Shown here piece by piece: positions 7,174 through 8,200 of a stretch of 8,200 nt of DNA (position 1 is the first letter of the stretch; every line of letters begins with the position of its first letter). The DNA comes from Anaerolineales bacterium (GTDB lineage Bacteria > Chloroflexota > Anaerolineae > Anaerolineales > Villigracilaceae), in the NCBI GenBank assembly GCA_025966435.1, contig JAICRQ010000136.1, positions 1 through 8,200 on the forward strand, read 5' to 3'. The position numbers were made by a program, and so were the translations under genes. The notes beneath the pieces were generated by a model. The model saw nothing but the letters and a program-made list of their open reading frames with translations. It searched no databases and was not told the DNA's origin.

Positions 7174-7944
7174 TTATAACTTGATCGCCCGCGTGGCAAT
7201 GTAACTAGGGTGATAGGTATGTAACGGTGAATCGAGCATGTAATCTTCGTACATGTCTGTAATCACGAAACCTGCCTCGCACTGGCACCCAAGCAAATCG
7301 GTGAGGCTGTGACCAAATTCGACGGGTAATCCTTTTTCGATCAGTTCCTCCAAATCTTCTTTGGGAATGCTGGTCAAATCGGAATAGGGGATGGCATGTG
7401 CGACTTCTAGGATGCCTTCGTCCGCTTTGTACAGATCAAAAATGTAGTGGACAGGATTCATGGAGCCGGTCATCAAAATACCGCCGCGACGTAACACGCG
7501 AGAACATTCCTTCCAGACCGCGCGTACATCCGGCATAAAAACTGTCGAGCAGGGATTAAAGATAAGGTCAAACGACTCTTGCTCGAACATGAATAGATTT
7601 GCCGCGTCCCCCTCCACCGTGCGGATGGAAAGCGATTCTCTCTCTGCCACAAGCTGGTCCTGTTTCAATTGGGCGGGGGAGTTGTCGAAGACGGTCACGT
7701 TCGCGCCAGCTGCCGCAAGGACAGGTCCCTGCTGCCCGCCGCCAGAGGCAAGGCAAAGCACATCGGCGCCCTGAAGGGTTGGGAACCATCGCTGCGGGAC
7801 AGGGATATTTTCTGTGAGCAGGATTAAAAACTTTCCCTGCTTTGCCCTGGCAATGACTTCCGAATCCACGGGCTCGGTCCAGCGGCTTTTGCCGCCTTCC
7901 ACCTCGCGGTTCCACGCTTCGCGGTTGTAAGATCGAATATCCAT
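7174..7944 (-). CDS. Class I SAM-dependent methyltransferase, substrate unknown
   Basis: This is a cytoplasmic 256-residue Rossmann-fold methyltransferase of the Methyltransf_11/25 type. The SAM-binding glycine motif is at about 62-71 (VLCLASGGGQ, in place of the common LDLGCGxG). It is followed by an acidic residue at the end of strand 2, D87 (VTVFDNS). The adenine-contact segment is EGDAANL (111-117), strand 4 is FDLIFNP (125-131), and the post-motif is RVLRRGGIL (149-157). The C-terminal third (IPYSDL, EFGHSLTDLLG, YIATRAIKL) resembles a set of generic bacterial methyltransferases with no known substrate, so no reaction is assigned. The ATG is supported by GGAG 5 nt upstream. Its mRNA leader would carry a GC-rich hairpin directly ahead of that site. 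Its genomic neighbours do not point to a pathway. Confidence 0.88.
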   Translation of the reverse strand: MDIRSYNREAWNREVEGGKSRWTEPVDSEVIARAKQGKFLILLTENIPVPQRWFPTLQGADVLCLASGGGQQGPVLAAAGANVTVFDNSPAQLKQDQLVAERESLSIRTVEGDAANLFMFEQESFDLIFNPCSTVFMPDVRAVWKECSRVLRRGGILMTGSMNPVHYIFDLYKADEGILEVAHAIPYSDLTSIPKEDLEELIEKGLPVEFGHSLTDLLGCQCEAGFVITDMYEDYMLDSPLHTYHPSYIATRAIKL

Positions 7945-7953
7945 TGGTTCTCC

Positions 7954-8028
7954 GTAGGGCGGGCTGGTAGCCCGCCTATCAACATTTGGCGGAATGCCAC
8001 ATAGTACTCGTAGTGTGTTCTGCCCTAC
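7954..8028. repeat. Foldback element with GC-rich hairpin (REP/MITE-like) in the methyltransferase leader
   Basis: The segment is bounded by GTAGGGCGG (7954-7962) and CTGCCCTAC (8020-8028), which pair over 9 positions with one G.U. Inside the left end is a perfect 8-bp stem GGCGGGCT/AGCCCGCC (7958-7965 / 7969-7976) with a GGT loop. A second partial stem is GGCGGAA (7988-7994) with TTCTGCC (8018-8024), one G.U. The stems share bases, so they are alternatives. No clear flanking target duplication is visible. Whether it is a dispersed genomic repeat cannot be judged from one copy. Confidence 0.5.
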
Positions 8029-8097
8029 TCTTTATGATACGAGATTGTAAAAGGGAATAAGAGGCTTGTCGAGATGAAGTTGTTTAGTTAAATAGAT

Positions 8098-8126
8098 TGG
8101 GACAGGCCTGCGTATGACCTGTCCCA
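8098..8126. terminator. Hairpin, possible terminator of a gene beyond the right edge
   Basis: TGGGACAGG (8098-8106) and CCTGTCCCA (8118-8126) form a 9-bp perfect stem with an 11-nt loop. On the minus strand it is followed by ATCTATTTAAC, moderately T-rich; on the plus strand there is no T-run. If it is a terminator it most likely serves a minus-strand gene entering from the right. An RNA-structural or operator role is also possible. Confidence 0.4.
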
Positions 8127-8140
8127 TGCGTGAGGAGATT

Positions 8141-8178
8141 GTAAGCCTTCTCTCTGAGCAACCTCCGTAAGGCTTTAC
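8141..8178. repeat. Inverted repeat, AAGCCTT/AAGGCTT stem
   Basis: GTAAGCCTT (8141-8149) and AAGGCTTTAC (8169-8178) are inverted copies differing by one inserted A, with 7 bp exact pairing next to a 19-nt loop. It sits 14 nt from the preceding hairpin, so two stem-loops follow in tandem. No downstream T-run is seen on either strand. Confidence 0.4.
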
Positions 8179-8200
8179 AGCAAATTAATCAGCCGCGGCT

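Larger units (their letters stand above)
7945..8200. other. Gene-free right end with several inverted repeats
   Basis: No open frame with family-like content, start and ribosome binding site was found in these 256 bases on either strand. The stretch holds the 5' leader of the methyltransferase, a candidate minus-strand -10 box TATCAT (8039-8034, without a good -35), a palindromic repeat at 7954-8028, and two further inverted repeats at 8098-8126 and 8141-8178. A minus-strand gene may end just beyond the right edge, but too few codons are visible to say. Confidence 0.5.

Noticed and set aside
8181..8200. Possible C-terminal codons of a minus-strand gene (ending in Asp then TAA) at the right edge.
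   Set aside because: Only four or five codons would be visible, which cannot be told from chance.

Overview
The window reads as a chromosomal housekeeping/accessory stretch of a free-living bacterium. The overall look (an Mfd of standard architecture, secreted glycoside hydrolase and secreted 5'-nucleotidase with SPase I-type signal peptides, a YeaQ/GlsB membrane protein, moderate GC) would fit an Anaerolineae-like member of the Chloroflexota. That placement is inference from general protein flavour only and was not tested by any search. No rRNA, tRNA, CRISPR array, transposase or phage gene was seen.

Layout: (1) bases 1-2663, plus strand, hold the C-terminal three quarters of the transcription-repair coupling factor Mfd, cut by the left edge. 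(2) An 18-bp perfect hairpin at 2662-2700 separates it from a convergent minus-strand gene. (3) 2727-4565, minus strand, is a secreted GH43 enzyme that looks like an endo-1,5-alpha-L-arabinanase with an added C-terminal beta-sandwich domain. (4) 4566-4962 is a 397-bp divergent intergenic region with a TATAAT-type -10 box and a leader containing a spare strong Shine-Dalgarno sequence. (5) 4963-6660, plus strand, is a secreted bifunctional metallophosphatase/5'-nucleotidase. (6) Two strong back-to-back hairpins at 6681-6714 and 6744-6773 end the converging transcripts. (7) 6804-7067 (GlsB/YeaQ/YmgE-type membrane protein) and 7174-7944 (class I SAM-dependent methyltransferase) both lie on the minus strand. 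(8) 7945-8200 has no supportable gene but is dense in inverted repeats, including a palindrome resembling a dispersed repeat just ahead of the methyltransferase ribosome binding site.

Functionally the genes do not form one pathway. The two divergent secreted hydrolases could both serve scavenging outside the cell: arabinose oligomers from plant-type polysaccharide, and phosphate plus nucleosides from extracellular nucleotides. Mfd is a DNA repair factor. The YeaQ-type protein and the methyltransferase have no firm physiological role. I found no convincing sign of an undescribed multi-gene system. The most interesting leads are non-coding: the nucleotidase leader and the repeat-rich right end.
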